From NCBI GenBank assembly GCA_020853815.1, contig JADYYE010000057.1, positions 1-53,969 of the forward strand: DNA of 53,969 nucleotides, given 5' to 3'. This DNA is from Phycisphaerales bacterium (GTDB lineage Bacteria > Planctomycetota > Phycisphaerae > Phycisphaerales > UBA1924). Below, one piece after another: positions 14,138-22,438 of this stretch (position 1 is its first letter; each line of letters starts with the position of its first letter). A model generated the notes under the pieces. The model was not told where the DNA came from. It ran no database searches and saw nothing but the letters and a program-made list of their open reading frames with translations. The translations under genes and the position numbers were made by a program.

Positions 14138-16330
14138 CTACTTCCCTTGCGCCAGGAGCCACGCACGCAGAATCTCCGCGACGCTCCAGGCCTGGGCCAC
14201 GCAGCCGCCGGGGCGCTGCGGCTCGACGCTGGTTGAATCACCATCGAAGACTTCCGCGATCTGTCCGACGCAGCCGCCCGCGAGCGGCGCGAGCAGGGAC
14301 TTCGCCGCGGGGGTGAGCACCTCGATCGCGCTCTTGCGCGACTCGGGCGAGAACGCGCCGGCGCGGAGGATCGCCTCGGCGAGCGGGCCGAGCAGGAACG
14401 GCCAGGCCGTCCCGTTGTGGTACGCGCGATCGCGCTCGAAGAGCGAGCCCTGGTAGCGCCCCTGATAGCCGGGGTCGGACGGCGCCAGGGTGCGCACGCC
14501 CATCGGCGTCGCAAGGAGCGACCGCACGCGCTTCACCACGCCCGCGCGCTGCGCCGTCGAGAGCGGCGAGAGCTCGAGGCTGGCCGCGAAAAGCTGGTTC
14601 GGGCGCGTCTCGCCCGACGCTCGCCACGCGCCCGAGGCGTCGGGCGTCAGCACGTCGATGAGCGACTCGGTGCGTGGATTCCAGAACTGATCGACGAACG
14701 ACGCGGCGGCGCGGTCCGCCAGCGCGATCAGTTCCTTGGCCCGGGTCGGATCGCGCCGTGCCAGGCAGCGGAGCGCGTGGACCCACAGCGCGTTGATCTC
14801 GACGGGCTTGCCGAAACGCGGCGTGAAGACGATGCCGTCGCGTCGCGCGTCCATCCAGGTGAGCTGGGTGTCGGGCGAGCCGGCGGCGATCAGGGCGTCG
14901 TTCTGCATGGCGATGGAGAAGCGGGTGCCGGCGCGATAGGCGTCGATGATCTCGTGGGCCGCCCGCCCGCAGCGCCCGCGGAGTGCGTCGCGATCGCCGG
15001 TGACGCCGAGGTAGGCGTCGAGGGCGTGGATGAACCACAGCGACGCGTCGACGGTGTTGTACTCCGCGTGCCCGGTCGCGTTGTCGAAGCAGTTGGGGAT
15101 CAGGCCGTCGCGGCACAGGGACGCGAAGGCCTCGAGCGCCCCGCGCGCCTCGCGCGTGCGCCCGGTCGCGAGCACGAGGCCCGGGAGCGAGATCATCGTG
15201 TCGCGCCCCCAGTCGCTGAACCACGGGTAGCCGGCGATAATGGAGGCGCGGGATGATTCGCTCGCGGCTCCGGGCGGCGTGGCGATCGGCGAGCCGGCGT
15301 GCGCGGGCGCGCCATCGACCGCGCCGCGCCGGACGACGAACTGATCGGCGGCGCACACCAGCGACGCGATCAGATCGCGCTCGGGCTCGGGCACGCGCTC
15401 CGCCAGCGGGCTCACCAGCCCCGCGAGCCGGGCACGCCCGGACTTCAGCGATTGCTCGATCGTGAGGCGCGGGCGATCCTCGAACGCGCCGGGCCAGGAC
15501 TCCAGCTCGACCACGAGTTCCGCGCCGGGCGGTGCATCGCTCGTGAACGCGCCGGGCGAGTACAGGTTCTCGCGATCTTCCTGGTGGCGCAGCGATTCGT
15601 GCGGATAGCGGAAGTTCCGCCACGCCTGCGGCTCTGTGGCGAACGCGGCGGGGCTCGGGGATGTGGAACGTGAGCCGGCCGAGCACGCGAGATTCACGCG
15701 GCCCGCGAGATTCCCCGCGGTGTTCGAGGCCAGCTCGACGCGAACGAGATCACCCTGGCGCGTGGTGCAATATCGATCACCCAGATCGGCGTCGCGCACG
15801 AGCTCGTGGAAATCGCGGAGCGCGACGAGCGGCCGGACGACCAGCCGCACCGCCTCCGTCGACGACACCGAATACCTCACGCGGCACGCGCCCGCGCGCG
15901 ACCCGTCCCGAGCCCCATCGGTCGATGGCGGGATCAGCGCCAGCTCACGCGTCACGCGGGCGGCCTTGGTCCCGGGCGCGCCGGGAACGTCGATCGTCCA
16001 TCGCACGAGGCCGGGCTCCTGCTCGAAACGCGTGATGAGCGACGCGCCGACGGGATGGGGCTCGCCCAGCCCGTGGAAGAGAAAGCTCGAGAGATCGATG
16101 CGCCGCTCGTTGGGGCGGCCGGGCGAGAGGACCAGTTGCTCGCTCGCCGAGTGCAGCATCACGACGCGCCCAACGGGCGGATCGGTCGCGACAATCTGCC
16201 ACGCGTGATATCGGCGCGTCGGGATCGCGGCCAGCGATCCCATCGCAAAGCCGCCCGTGCCGTCGGCGAGCAACCACTCACGCTGGAGCAGTTCGTCGGG
16301 GGCGAGCGAGAGCGCGTGCGTGGGGAGCAT
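14138..16330 (-). CDS. Glycogen debranching enzyme family protein (amylo-alpha-1,6-glucosidase type)
   Basis: A 730-aa protein with the two parts of the bacterial/archaeal debranching enzyme family. The N-terminal beta-sandwich domain begins EWLLADGTGGFAMGSLAAIP, then TRRYHAW. The C-terminal (alpha/alpha)6 barrel contains AGYPWFSDWGRDTMISLPGL and NTVDASLWFIHALDAYL, the acidic residues being the likely general acid/base pair. It releases the branch-point glucose during glycogen breakdown in the cytoplasm. The start is ATG 16330. It lies 142 nt downstream of the ABC operon on the same strand but is probably separate. It ends toward the small membrane protein pair, with an inverted repeat between. 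Confidence 0.9.
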   Translation of the reverse strand: MLPTHALSLAPDELLQREWLLADGTGGFAMGSLAAIPTRRYHAWQIVATDPPVGRVVMLHSASEQLVLSPGRPNERRIDLSSFLFHGLGEPHPVGASLITRFEQEPGLVRWTIDVPGAPGTKAARVTRELALIPPSTDGARDGSRAGACRVRYSVSSTEAVRLVVRPLVALRDFHELVRDADLGDRYCTTRQGDLVRVELASNTAGNLAGRVNLACSAGSRSTSPSPAAFATEPQAWRNFRYPHESLRHQEDRENLYSPGAFTSDAPPGAELVVELESWPGAFEDRPRLTIEQSLKSGRARLAGLVSPLAERVPEPERDLIASLVCAADQFVVRRGAVDGAPAHAGSPIATPPGAASESSRASIIAGYPWFSDWGRDTMISLPGLVLATGRTREARGALEAFASLCRDGLIPNCFDNATGHAEYNTVDASLWFIHALDAYLGVTGDRDALRGRCGRAAHEIIDAYRAGTRFSIAMQNDALIAAGSPDTQLTWMDARRDGIVFTPRFGKPVEINALWVHALRCLARRDPTRAKELIALADRAAASFVDQFWNPRTESLIDVLTPDASGAWRASGETRPNQLFAASLELSPLSTAQRAGVVKRVRSLLATPMGVRTLAPSDPGYQGRYQGSLFERDRAYHNGTAWPFLLGPLAEAILRAGAFSPESRKSAIEVLTPAAKSLLAPLAGGCVGQIAEVFDGDSTSVEPQRPGGCVAQAWSVAEILRAWLLAQGK

Positions 16331-16471
16331 GGTGGAGCGTAGGAGGCGTGGTCACGAACCCAGCGCCGTGCGATTGCGCCGATCGCGAGGCCTATGGACG
16401 CGGGGGCGGAGACTCGGCGGAGAGCCGGGTCGATTCGCGTCAGTCACAGGGCAATTGAACAGCGTCGATCG

Positions 16472-17653
16472 CTACTTCGGCGGCGTGAGGATCGAATCGC
16501 CCGGCGGTAATTGGGGCGGCAACTGGGTCGGCAGTTGGGGCGGCGCTTCGCCTTCCGGCGTGGTGCCCGCGGGCTCGTCCTTTTTCAGCAGGTCGTCCAT
16601 CGTGGTCGCGAACTGCTTGGCCTTGAACTCGGGGATCAGGAACGCCCAGCCGCTCCACTTGGCGGCGAGGTCCGCGGCTTCTTTCTGCACGTCCGCGGCG
16701 GGACGCGCGATCGGGTCGGGCTGCTCACCCTCGGCCAGTACCGGCGCTTCGTACGTCGCGGTGAGGATCCCCCAGGACTTCTCGCCCACCTTGCTGAGCT
16801 GGATGTTGAGGCGCAGGCCGTCAAAGGTTTGATATTCCGCAAAGCCGCTGGGCGTTGCGTCCTTGAGATCTCCGGCGGGCTTCACGTCCTCGAAGCTGAC
16901 ATAGGCGAGCGCGCCGGCGGCGGAATTTGCGGCTCCGGGCGACGAGAGTTCTTTGCCCGCGGGGACATCCGCGACGCGGTAGTTCACTTCCTTGCTGCTC
17001 GGGCGATCGACCACGACCGACGAGCCGTCGGGGTGAACGAAGATCGCGCCCTTGACGCGCCCAGAGTCGAACGCGGTGAGCTCGCGCTTCACCCACGTCA
17101 TCGCGTCGGTGGGGAACGACCAAGAGGGGCTCGTCCGCCCTTCGGCGAGCAGCGACGCCGCCTCGCCCGCGCGGCGGACGTAGACCTGCGTCTTGCTCCC
17201 GGCGTTGCCCGCGTCCTTGCCGACGATAAGCGACGCGATGGGCTTGCCGCCCGCGTCTTCGAGCGTGACGAGCTTGGACGTCGCGCCCGCCTGCGTGATG
17301 TCCTCCACGCCCAGGCGCGTGTACATGTCGGGCTTGCTGGTCTTGGTCTCGAGCGCCGAGAGGTCGGCCAGCGACATCAGCGCTTCCTTCACCTTCTCGA
17401 ACTCGACGGGGTACCCGCCGCGCGATTCGAGCCCCCAGCCCTTGTCGGTCTTCTTGACGATCGTCTCGGCGCTTGGGTTCTTCACGCGGACGAGGGCAAC
17501 GTCGTTGATCTTGTCGGCCAGGTCAGGGAAGAGCCTCGTCGTCGTCGTCATGGTGACGCTCGATGAATACATCGGCGTCACTGTGAAGTACACCGCCAGC
17601 CCGGCGACGACGAGCACGATCCCGAGGAGGATGGAAAGAACCTTGGCGTTCAT
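16472..17653 (-). CDS. DUF4340 domain protein, last gene of a Gld-like ABC operon
   Basis: A 393-aa membrane-anchored protein. One N-terminal helix (VLSILLGIVLVVAGLAVYFT) is followed by an extracytoplasmic domain with DUF4340-type features: VKKTDKGWGLESRGGYPVE and VKEALMSLADLSALETK, repeated in the second half. The C-terminus is a Pro/Gln/Leu repeat (PPQLPTQLPPQLPP). The ATG at 17653 lies inside the end of the upstream GldG-like gene (ATGA overlap, 17650-17653), so the two are co-translated. DUF4340 proteins usually accompany GldA/F/G-like ABC components, as here. The exported substrate is not known. Confidence 0.82.
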   Translation of the reverse strand: MNAKVLSILLGIVLVVAGLAVYFTVTPMYSSSVTMTTTTRLFPDLADKINDVALVRVKNPSAETIVKKTDKGWGLESRGGYPVEFEKVKEALMSLADLSALETKTSKPDMYTRLGVEDITQAGATSKLVTLEDAGGKPIASLIVGKDAGNAGSKTQVYVRRAGEAASLLAEGRTSPSWSFPTDAMTWVKRELTAFDSGRVKGAIFVHPDGSSVVVDRPSSKEVNYRVADVPAGKELSSPGAANSAAGALAYVSFEDVKPAGDLKDATPSGFAEYQTFDGLRLNIQLSKVGEKSWGILTATYEAPVLAEGEQPDPIARPAADVQKEAADLAAKWSGWAFLIPEFKAKQFATTMDDLLKKDEPAGTTPEGEAPPQLPTQLPPQLPPGDSILTPPK

Positions 17654-19758
17654 GCCGCACTCCCTGTCTTCTTCTGGCCCGAGCGGCGTGCCGCCCGGAA
17701 GCCGCCGATCGCCAGCGCCGCCAGGGCGACGACGACCGGCATGGCGCCGATGTTGATGAACTTGAGCTTGGCCTCGAGGGTGTCGATATCGGAGCGCAGG
17801 TTGAGCTGCACCTGGCGCAGCTCCTTGCGCGCGTCGAACATCTGCTTCTCGAGCTTGTCGATCTCGACCTTCTGCTCGGGCGAGAGGATCATCGCCGACT
17901 CTTCCTTGGCGTCGGGGCGCTGGCGCTGCAGCTCGCCGATGCGGTCCTGCGTCAGCTGGATCTGCTGCTGGAGTTCCTGCTCGCGGGCGCGGAACTTGTC
18001 GTCGGCCTTGCGCTGCAGGTCCTCGACGAGCGTGAAGGGTCGCGCGAACTCTCCGCGGGCTCGGACGGACAGGAGGTCCGCCGAGCCGCACAGGTTGTCG
18101 ACGAGGTTGACGACGAAGTCGCCGTTGTCGGCGATCTTGCGCGCCATGCCGAAGATCTGGTCGATCTGCACCCAGAAGCGGTCGTTCATGAAGTCGACGT
18201 CGGCGACGACGACGACGTTGATCGGGCCCTTGGTCTCGTCCACATGGCCGGCCTTGGGATCGGTGGGCGTCTGGCCCTCGGCGGGCGCGGGCTTGCCCGC
18301 GGGGAAGGCCGAGTGCAACGCGACGCCCGGCGCGAGCGACAGGCGGGCGGCCATGGCGAACTCCTGCCCGCTGGGCTTGAAATCGTTGAGCAGGCGCTTG
18401 GGGTCGGGCATGGCCGCGACCTGCATCGCGTCGATCTCCTGCGATTGCGTGGTGGTGTGGACGAGCGGCGTCAGCGCGATCACCGATCTGGCCGCGGGCA
18501 TGGTTTCGGGCTTGGTCTCGGTCGGCTTGGCTTCCGCGGGCTTGTTCTCTTCCGTCTTCTTCTCGTCAGTCGTCGCGTCGCCTTCTTTCTTGGCTTCTTC
18601 GGGCTTGGCCTCGTCCTTCTTGGTTTCGTCCTGCTTCTCTTCAGGTTTGATCTCTTCCTTTTTCTCGTCGCTCTTGAGGCGCAGGATGCCCGGCGTGCCG
18701 AGGTTGAGCGACGTGAGCTGGCCCGTGGTGGGGTCGGTGCGATCGATGCCGTCCTTGGTCACGCTCTGCCACGCGAGGAACGGGATCGCCTGTCCCTGGC
18801 CGCGCATCGTGACCTGCGTCGCAAACACGCGGTCGCCGGCGATCTTGCCGGGCACGAGCTCGAGCCCCCAGGAATCGAAGACCTTTCCGAGGCTCGACGA
18901 GCGATCGGCCATCATCGCGGCCATCGGGTTTCGCGGGTCCGCGCCGGAGGGGTCGGCCTCGCACATCGGATCGACGAACACCAGCAACTTGCCGCCCTTC
19001 ATCACGTGCTGATCGATGGCGTAGAGCGTCGCGTCGCCGAGCTGCTTGGGATGGATGACCATGAGCAGGTCAACGTCCGCCGGGATCTCCGTCGCCGTCG
19101 TTGGCACGTTCCGCACCTCGAAGAGCGACTTCAGCTCCTTGACCACCTGCCAGGGCTGCTGTCGCGAGGGCTGGCCGGTCAGCGGGTCAAAGGGCAGGCC
19201 CTCGACCGGGAGCGTCGACATCAGCCCGACGACCTTCTTCTTTGGGTTCGCCAGCGAGTACACCAACCGCGCGACCTCATACTCCAGGAATCGCTCGGCC
19301 GTCGGATCAAAGAACGGGATGACCTCCTTGCCGTCGGTCGCGTTGGTGCCGACCAGCCCGAAGTACACCGAGACGCCCGGCGCGATCTGCGAGCCGCGCA
19401 CGCCCGCCTCGTTGGCGCGGTCCTCGTCCTCGGAGAACGCGACGGGGTCGACGGCGTTCACGACGATTTTGCCGCCGGACATGGCCGAAAACTCATCGAG
19501 CACCTCGCGTACGCGCTGGGCATAGCTGACCAGCCCCGGCAGGCCCTGCATCGCCTTGTCCGAGAGGTACAGCGTGAGCTTGATGGGCTCGTCGATCGAG
19601 CGCGCGATGTTCCGCGAGCCGTCGGTGAGCGTGTAGAGCCTTTGCGAGGTGAGGTCGATCCGCGCGGATCGAGCGGCTCGCCCCGCCAGGATGTTGATCC
19701 CGAAGAACAGGGCCACCAGCAGGATGAGGCCGCCGATTCCAAAGACCTTGGTGTTCAT
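17650..19758 (-). CDS. GldG-family ABC-associated extracytoplasmic protein
   Basis: A 702-aa protein with an N-terminal helix (GIGGLILLVALFFGINILAG), a GldG-like domain (RIDLTSQRLYTLTDGSRNIA, then IKLTLYLSDKAMQGLP), a long extracytoplasmic region and a C-terminal helix (AMPVVVALAALAIGGF), preceded by a Gln/Lys/Glu coiled coil (about 590-660). A Lys/Glu/Thr/Ala low-complexity insert spans about residues 361-420 and is encoded by a degenerate repeat. ATG 19758 is preferred over GTG 19770. It follows the permease gene by 51 nt and overlaps the DUF4340 gene. GldG works with GldA and GldF in Bacteroidota gliding, but in planctomycetes its role is unclear. Confidence 0.85.
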   Translation of the reverse strand: MNTKVFGIGGLILLVALFFGINILAGRAARSARIDLTSQRLYTLTDGSRNIARSIDEPIKLTLYLSDKAMQGLPGLVSYAQRVREVLDEFSAMSGGKIVVNAVDPVAFSEDEDRANEAGVRGSQIAPGVSVYFGLVGTNATDGKEVIPFFDPTAERFLEYEVARLVYSLANPKKKVVGLMSTLPVEGLPFDPLTGQPSRQQPWQVVKELKSLFEVRNVPTTATEIPADVDLLMVIHPKQLGDATLYAIDQHVMKGGKLLVFVDPMCEADPSGADPRNPMAAMMADRSSSLGKVFDSWGLELVPGKIAGDRVFATQVTMRGQGQAIPFLAWQSVTKDGIDRTDPTTGQLTSLNLGTPGILRLKSDEKKEEIKPEEKQDETKKDEAKPEEAKKEGDATTDEKKTEENKPAEAKPTETKPETMPAARSVIALTPLVHTTTQSQEIDAMQVAAMPDPKRLLNDFKPSGQEFAMAARLSLAPGVALHSAFPAGKPAPAEGQTPTDPKAGHVDETKGPINVVVVADVDFMNDRFWVQIDQIFGMARKIADNGDFVVNLVDNLCGSADLLSVRARGEFARPFTLVEDLQRKADDKFRAREQELQQQIQLTQDRIGELQRQRPDAKEESAMILSPEQKVEIDKLEKQMFDARKELRQVQLNLRSDIDTLEAKLKFINIGAMPVVVALAALAIGGFRAARRSGQKKTGSAA

Positions 19759-19809
19759 GGTTGTTTCCACCGATCGCGGGAGCGCCCGCGGAGAATCCCG
19801 TCGAAGTTT

Positions 19810-20544
19810 CTACTCGGCCTTCTTCATCTCGATCACGATCCCCGCGCCGTAGAGGAACACGCCGATCAGCGACCCGAAGAAGACCAGGTCGCGCAGCGTG
19901 ACCACGCCCTTGCCCAGGCCGTCGAACCGGGAAAGGAAGCTGAAGCTCGAGACGGCCTCGATGAGCCACGACGGCGCCCAGCCCTTGAAGAAGTCGAGCA
20001 CGGGCGAGAATCCCGCGAGCAGGAAGCCCAGGCAGATCATGAGGCTGATGACGAACGCGATCACCTGGCTCTTGGTCGCCGCCGACACGCACGAGCCGAT
20101 CGCCAGGAAGCCGCCGGCCATGAGCAGCCCGCCGATGTACGACCCGACGATCACGCCGTTGTCCGGGTCGCCGAGGTAGTTCACCGTGATCCAGAGCGGG
20201 AAGGTGAGCACGAGGGCCAGGCCCGTAAACGCCCACGCCGCCAGGAACTTGCCCAAGACCGCGCCCCACTGCGACACCGGGAGCGTGAGCAGAAGCTCGA
20301 TCGTCCCGCCGCGCCGCTCCTCGGCCCACAGCCGCATCGACACGGCGGGGATGAGGAACAGATAGAGCCAGGGCAGGAAGTCAAAGAACGGGCGAAGGTC
20401 CGCCTGTCCGCGCTCGAACAGCCGGCCCAATTGGAACGTGAACACCCCCGCCAGCAGCAGGAAGATCACGATGAAGATGTACGCGACGGGCGTGACGAAA
20501 TACCCCGCCAGCTCGCGCTTGAAGATCGGATACCACCCTTGCAC
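19810..20544 (-). CDS. ABC-2 type transporter permease (GldF-like)
   Basis: A 244-aa permease with six hydrophobic segments. It starts KRELAGYFVTPVAYIFIVIF, and the conserved amphipathic stretch RLWAEERRGGTIELLLTLPV (74-93) is the coupling region of the ABC-2/GldF subfamily. It pairs with the ATPase gene upstream (20639-21583) and the GldG-like and DUF4340 genes downstream, giving a four-gene operon. A duplicated hairpin (20565-20626) lies in its leader. Export is expected, with unknown cargo. Confidence 0.88.
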   Translation of the reverse strand: MQGWYPIFKRELAGYFVTPVAYIFIVIFLLLAGVFTFQLGRLFERGQADLRPFFDFLPWLYLFLIPAVSMRLWAEERRGGTIELLLTLPVSQWGAVLGKFLAAWAFTGLALVLTFPLWITVNYLGDPDNGVIVGSYIGGLLMAGGFLAIGSCVSAATKSQVIAFVISLMICLGFLLAGFSPVLDFFKGWAPSWLIEAVSSFSFLSRFDGLGKGVVTLRDLVFFGSLIGVFLYGAGIVIEMKKAE

Positions 20545-20564
20545 GCTTCATCTCCGGTTCTTGG

Positions 20565-20626
20565 TGGCACCACTCTCCAGAGTGGTGTGCTTTGCTTCTT
20601 CGTGGCACCACTCTCCAGAGCGGTGT
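20565..20626. repeat. Duplicated hairpin repeat inside the ABC operon
   Basis: Two copies of GTGGCACCACTCTCCAGAG, followed by TGGTGT or CGGTGT, begin at 20565 and 20603. Each folds into a 9-bp stem, CACCACTCT with AGAGTGGTG, with a 2-nt loop; the second copy has one mismatch. They lie in the 94-nt gap between the ATPase and permease genes and may act as REP-like processing or attenuation elements. Confidence 0.7.
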
Positions 20627-20638
20627 TCTCCATGTTCA

Positions 20639-21583
20639 CTACTTGCTCTGCGTGATGTCCCGGAAGACCTCGTCGAGGCGCCCGTGCTCCACGCGCAACT
20701 CCTCCAGCCCCCAGCCCCGCGCCTTGACCAGCGCGCTGACCTCGCCCGCGATGGTGTGCCCGTGCTTGGCGATGGCCGTCGCGCGGCACAGCCCGTTGTC
20801 CTGGCGCGCGTGGTCCACGTCGCGCACGCCGGTGATGCGTTTCAATTCGCCGACCATCTGGTCCTTGTCCGCGCCGCGCACCGCGATGGTGACGGCGTTG
20901 TGCACGCGCGAGCGGGCCGCGAGCTGCGCGGGCGTGCCGTCGGCGATGACGCGCCCGCGCGCGATGATGATCGCGCGGGTGCACACCGCCTCGACCTCTT
21001 CGAGAATGTGCGTGGAGAGCACGATCGCCTTCTTGCCCGCCATCTCGCGGATGAGGGCGCGGACCTCGTGCTTCTGGTTGGGGTCCAGGCCGTCGGTCGG
21101 CTCGTCGAGGATCAGAACCTCGGGGTCGTGCAGGATCGCCTGGGCCAGGCCCACGCGCCGCTTGAAGCCCTTGGAGAGCGTCTCGATCGGCTGACGAAGC
21201 ACGCCCGAGAGCTGCACGCGCTCGACGACGTGCGCGATCCGCGCCTCCGCCCGGTCCCCCATCTTCCGCACCTGCGCGCAGAAGGAAAGGAACGACTCGG
21301 GCGTCATGTCCGGGTACGCGGGCGCGCCCTCGGGCAGGTAGCCGATCCGCTCCTTCACCGCGATCGGGGCCTTGACGACGTCGTGCCCGCACACGCTCGC
21401 GCTCCCCGACGTCGGCGTCAGGAAGCCCGTCACCATCTTCATCGTCGTGCTCTTGCCCGCGCCGTTCGGCCCGAGGAACCCGAGCACCTCGCCCTTGTCG
21501 ACCTTGAGCGTCACGCCGTCCACGGCCAGGATCCCCGTCGATGGCGATCCGAACCGTTTCGTCAACGAGTTGAGTTCAATCAT
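20639..21583 (-). CDS. ABC transporter ATP-binding protein (GldA-like)
   Basis: A 314-aa ATPase with Walker A GPNGAGKSTT (residues 39-48), Q-loop (GYLPEGAPAYPDMT), signature LSKGFKRRVGLAQ, Walker B VLILDEPTDGLDPNQ and the H-loop (VLSTHILEEVEAV). A C-terminal extension of about 90 residues (DKDQMVGELKRITGVRDVDH) is of the type seen in GldA/NatA-like exporters. It leads the operon ABC ATPase, permease, GldG-like, DUF4340. The start is ATG 21583. It couples ATP hydrolysis to export at the cytoplasmic face; the cargo is unknown. Confidence 0.92.
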   Translation of the reverse strand: MIELNSLTKRFGSPSTGILAVDGVTLKVDKGEVLGFLGPNGAGKSTTMKMVTGFLTPTSGSASVCGHDVVKAPIAVKERIGYLPEGAPAYPDMTPESFLSFCAQVRKMGDRAEARIAHVVERVQLSGVLRQPIETLSKGFKRRVGLAQAILHDPEVLILDEPTDGLDPNQKHEVRALIREMAGKKAIVLSTHILEEVEAVCTRAIIIARGRVIADGTPAQLAARSRVHNAVTIAVRGADKDQMVGELKRITGVRDVDHARQDNGLCRATAIAKHGHTIAGEVSALVKARGWGLEELRVEHGRLDEVFRDITQSK

Positions 21584-21943
21584 CGTCTGTTCCTAGCCAC
21601 TTCCCGCCACGCCCGGCAAACCCGCGTCGCTCGCCCGGCGTGCTCCGGGCTCCCCGGCCCGGTTCTTGGACGTTTCTTGTATCCCCCCGGTTCGCGCGTC
21701 TCAAGTCCCGAAGCGGCTTCAGTCCATTGAGCCCAAGCGCCCCGACCCCCTCAGGATACCGACGACCGGCACAAACCACCCGAGACGCCCGGCAATGCGA
21801 ATGCCGCCCCTTGACCTGGGCCCGCGCGAATCGCACGTCTCTTCTTGGCCGGTTCGGGGCACTCCGGCACGCGGACGGGACACGGAAGCTCGTCGCGCCA
21901 CTTGTTTTCAGGCATTGCCCGTGCCGTATGGGAGTTCGAGCCC
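21584..21943. other. Intergenic region between divergent ABC and STAS genes
   Basis: These 360 nt separate the ABC ATPase (leftward) from the STAS protein (rightward) and should hold both promoters. I see no confident -35/-10 pair, RNA gene or repeat. The short frames crossing it are Pro/Arg/Ser-rich and look non-coding. Confidence 0.5.
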
Positions 21944-22309
21944 ATGCGCGAAGCCGCTTCACCCGTCGTAAACCCAAACGATCACCAATCAACGGCGAAA
22001 AGACTCCGGATTGGTTCGCTCGAAGTAACGCTCGAGCCGGCACCGGAAGGCATCTTGGTCGTCCGCCTCCTGGGGCGCGAAATCCGCAGCAAGCAGGCCG
22101 CGGAACTCGCCTACCGCCTCACCGACGCCGCCCTTTCCTGCCGCGGACGGATGGTGGTGGCGATGGACGGCGTGTCGAACGTCTCCTCGGAATGGCGGCA
22201 GGCGATCGACGATCTCTCGCGGCGCTGCGAGGTGATGGGCGGGTCGCTCATCGTCAAGGGCCTGGATGCCTGCCGCGGGCTGGCGTGCGCCCCCACCAAG
22301 GCCGCGTAG
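21944..22309 (+). CDS. STAS-like (anti-anti-sigma type) domain protein
   Basis: A 121-aa protein. A short disordered N-terminus is followed by a beta-strand-rich domain (LEVTLEPAPEGILVVRLLGR) and the central strand-helix VVAMDGVSNVSSEWRQAIDD, then GGSLIVKGLDACRGL. This order fits a STAS domain, in which a serine (here in the NVSSEW segment) is phosphorylated by a partner-switching kinase. That kinase is not in the window. ATG 21944 is chosen because upstream in-frame residues look non-coding. The assignment is from pattern only. Confidence 0.6.
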   Translation: MREAASPVVNPNDHQSTAKRLRIGSLEVTLEPAPEGILVVRLLGREIRSKQAAELAYRLTDAALSCRGRMVVAMDGVSNVSSEWRQAIDDLSRRCEVMGGSLIVKGLDACRGLACAPTKAA

Positions 22310-22438
22310 GGAACGATCGGACCCTCGGGCTCGTACAGTCTTGCGGGCCCCGGGAGCTCGGCGGCGGCGGCGTTGTTCGACGCCGCGCTTGCGCCGTCAC
22401 GAGGCCGTCACGACGCCGGGGAGCAGCGGAGGGAGCGG

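Noticed and set aside
18244..20655. 803-aa plus-strand frame across the Gld-like operon
   Set aside because: It spans three unrelated genes antisense and has shadow composition.
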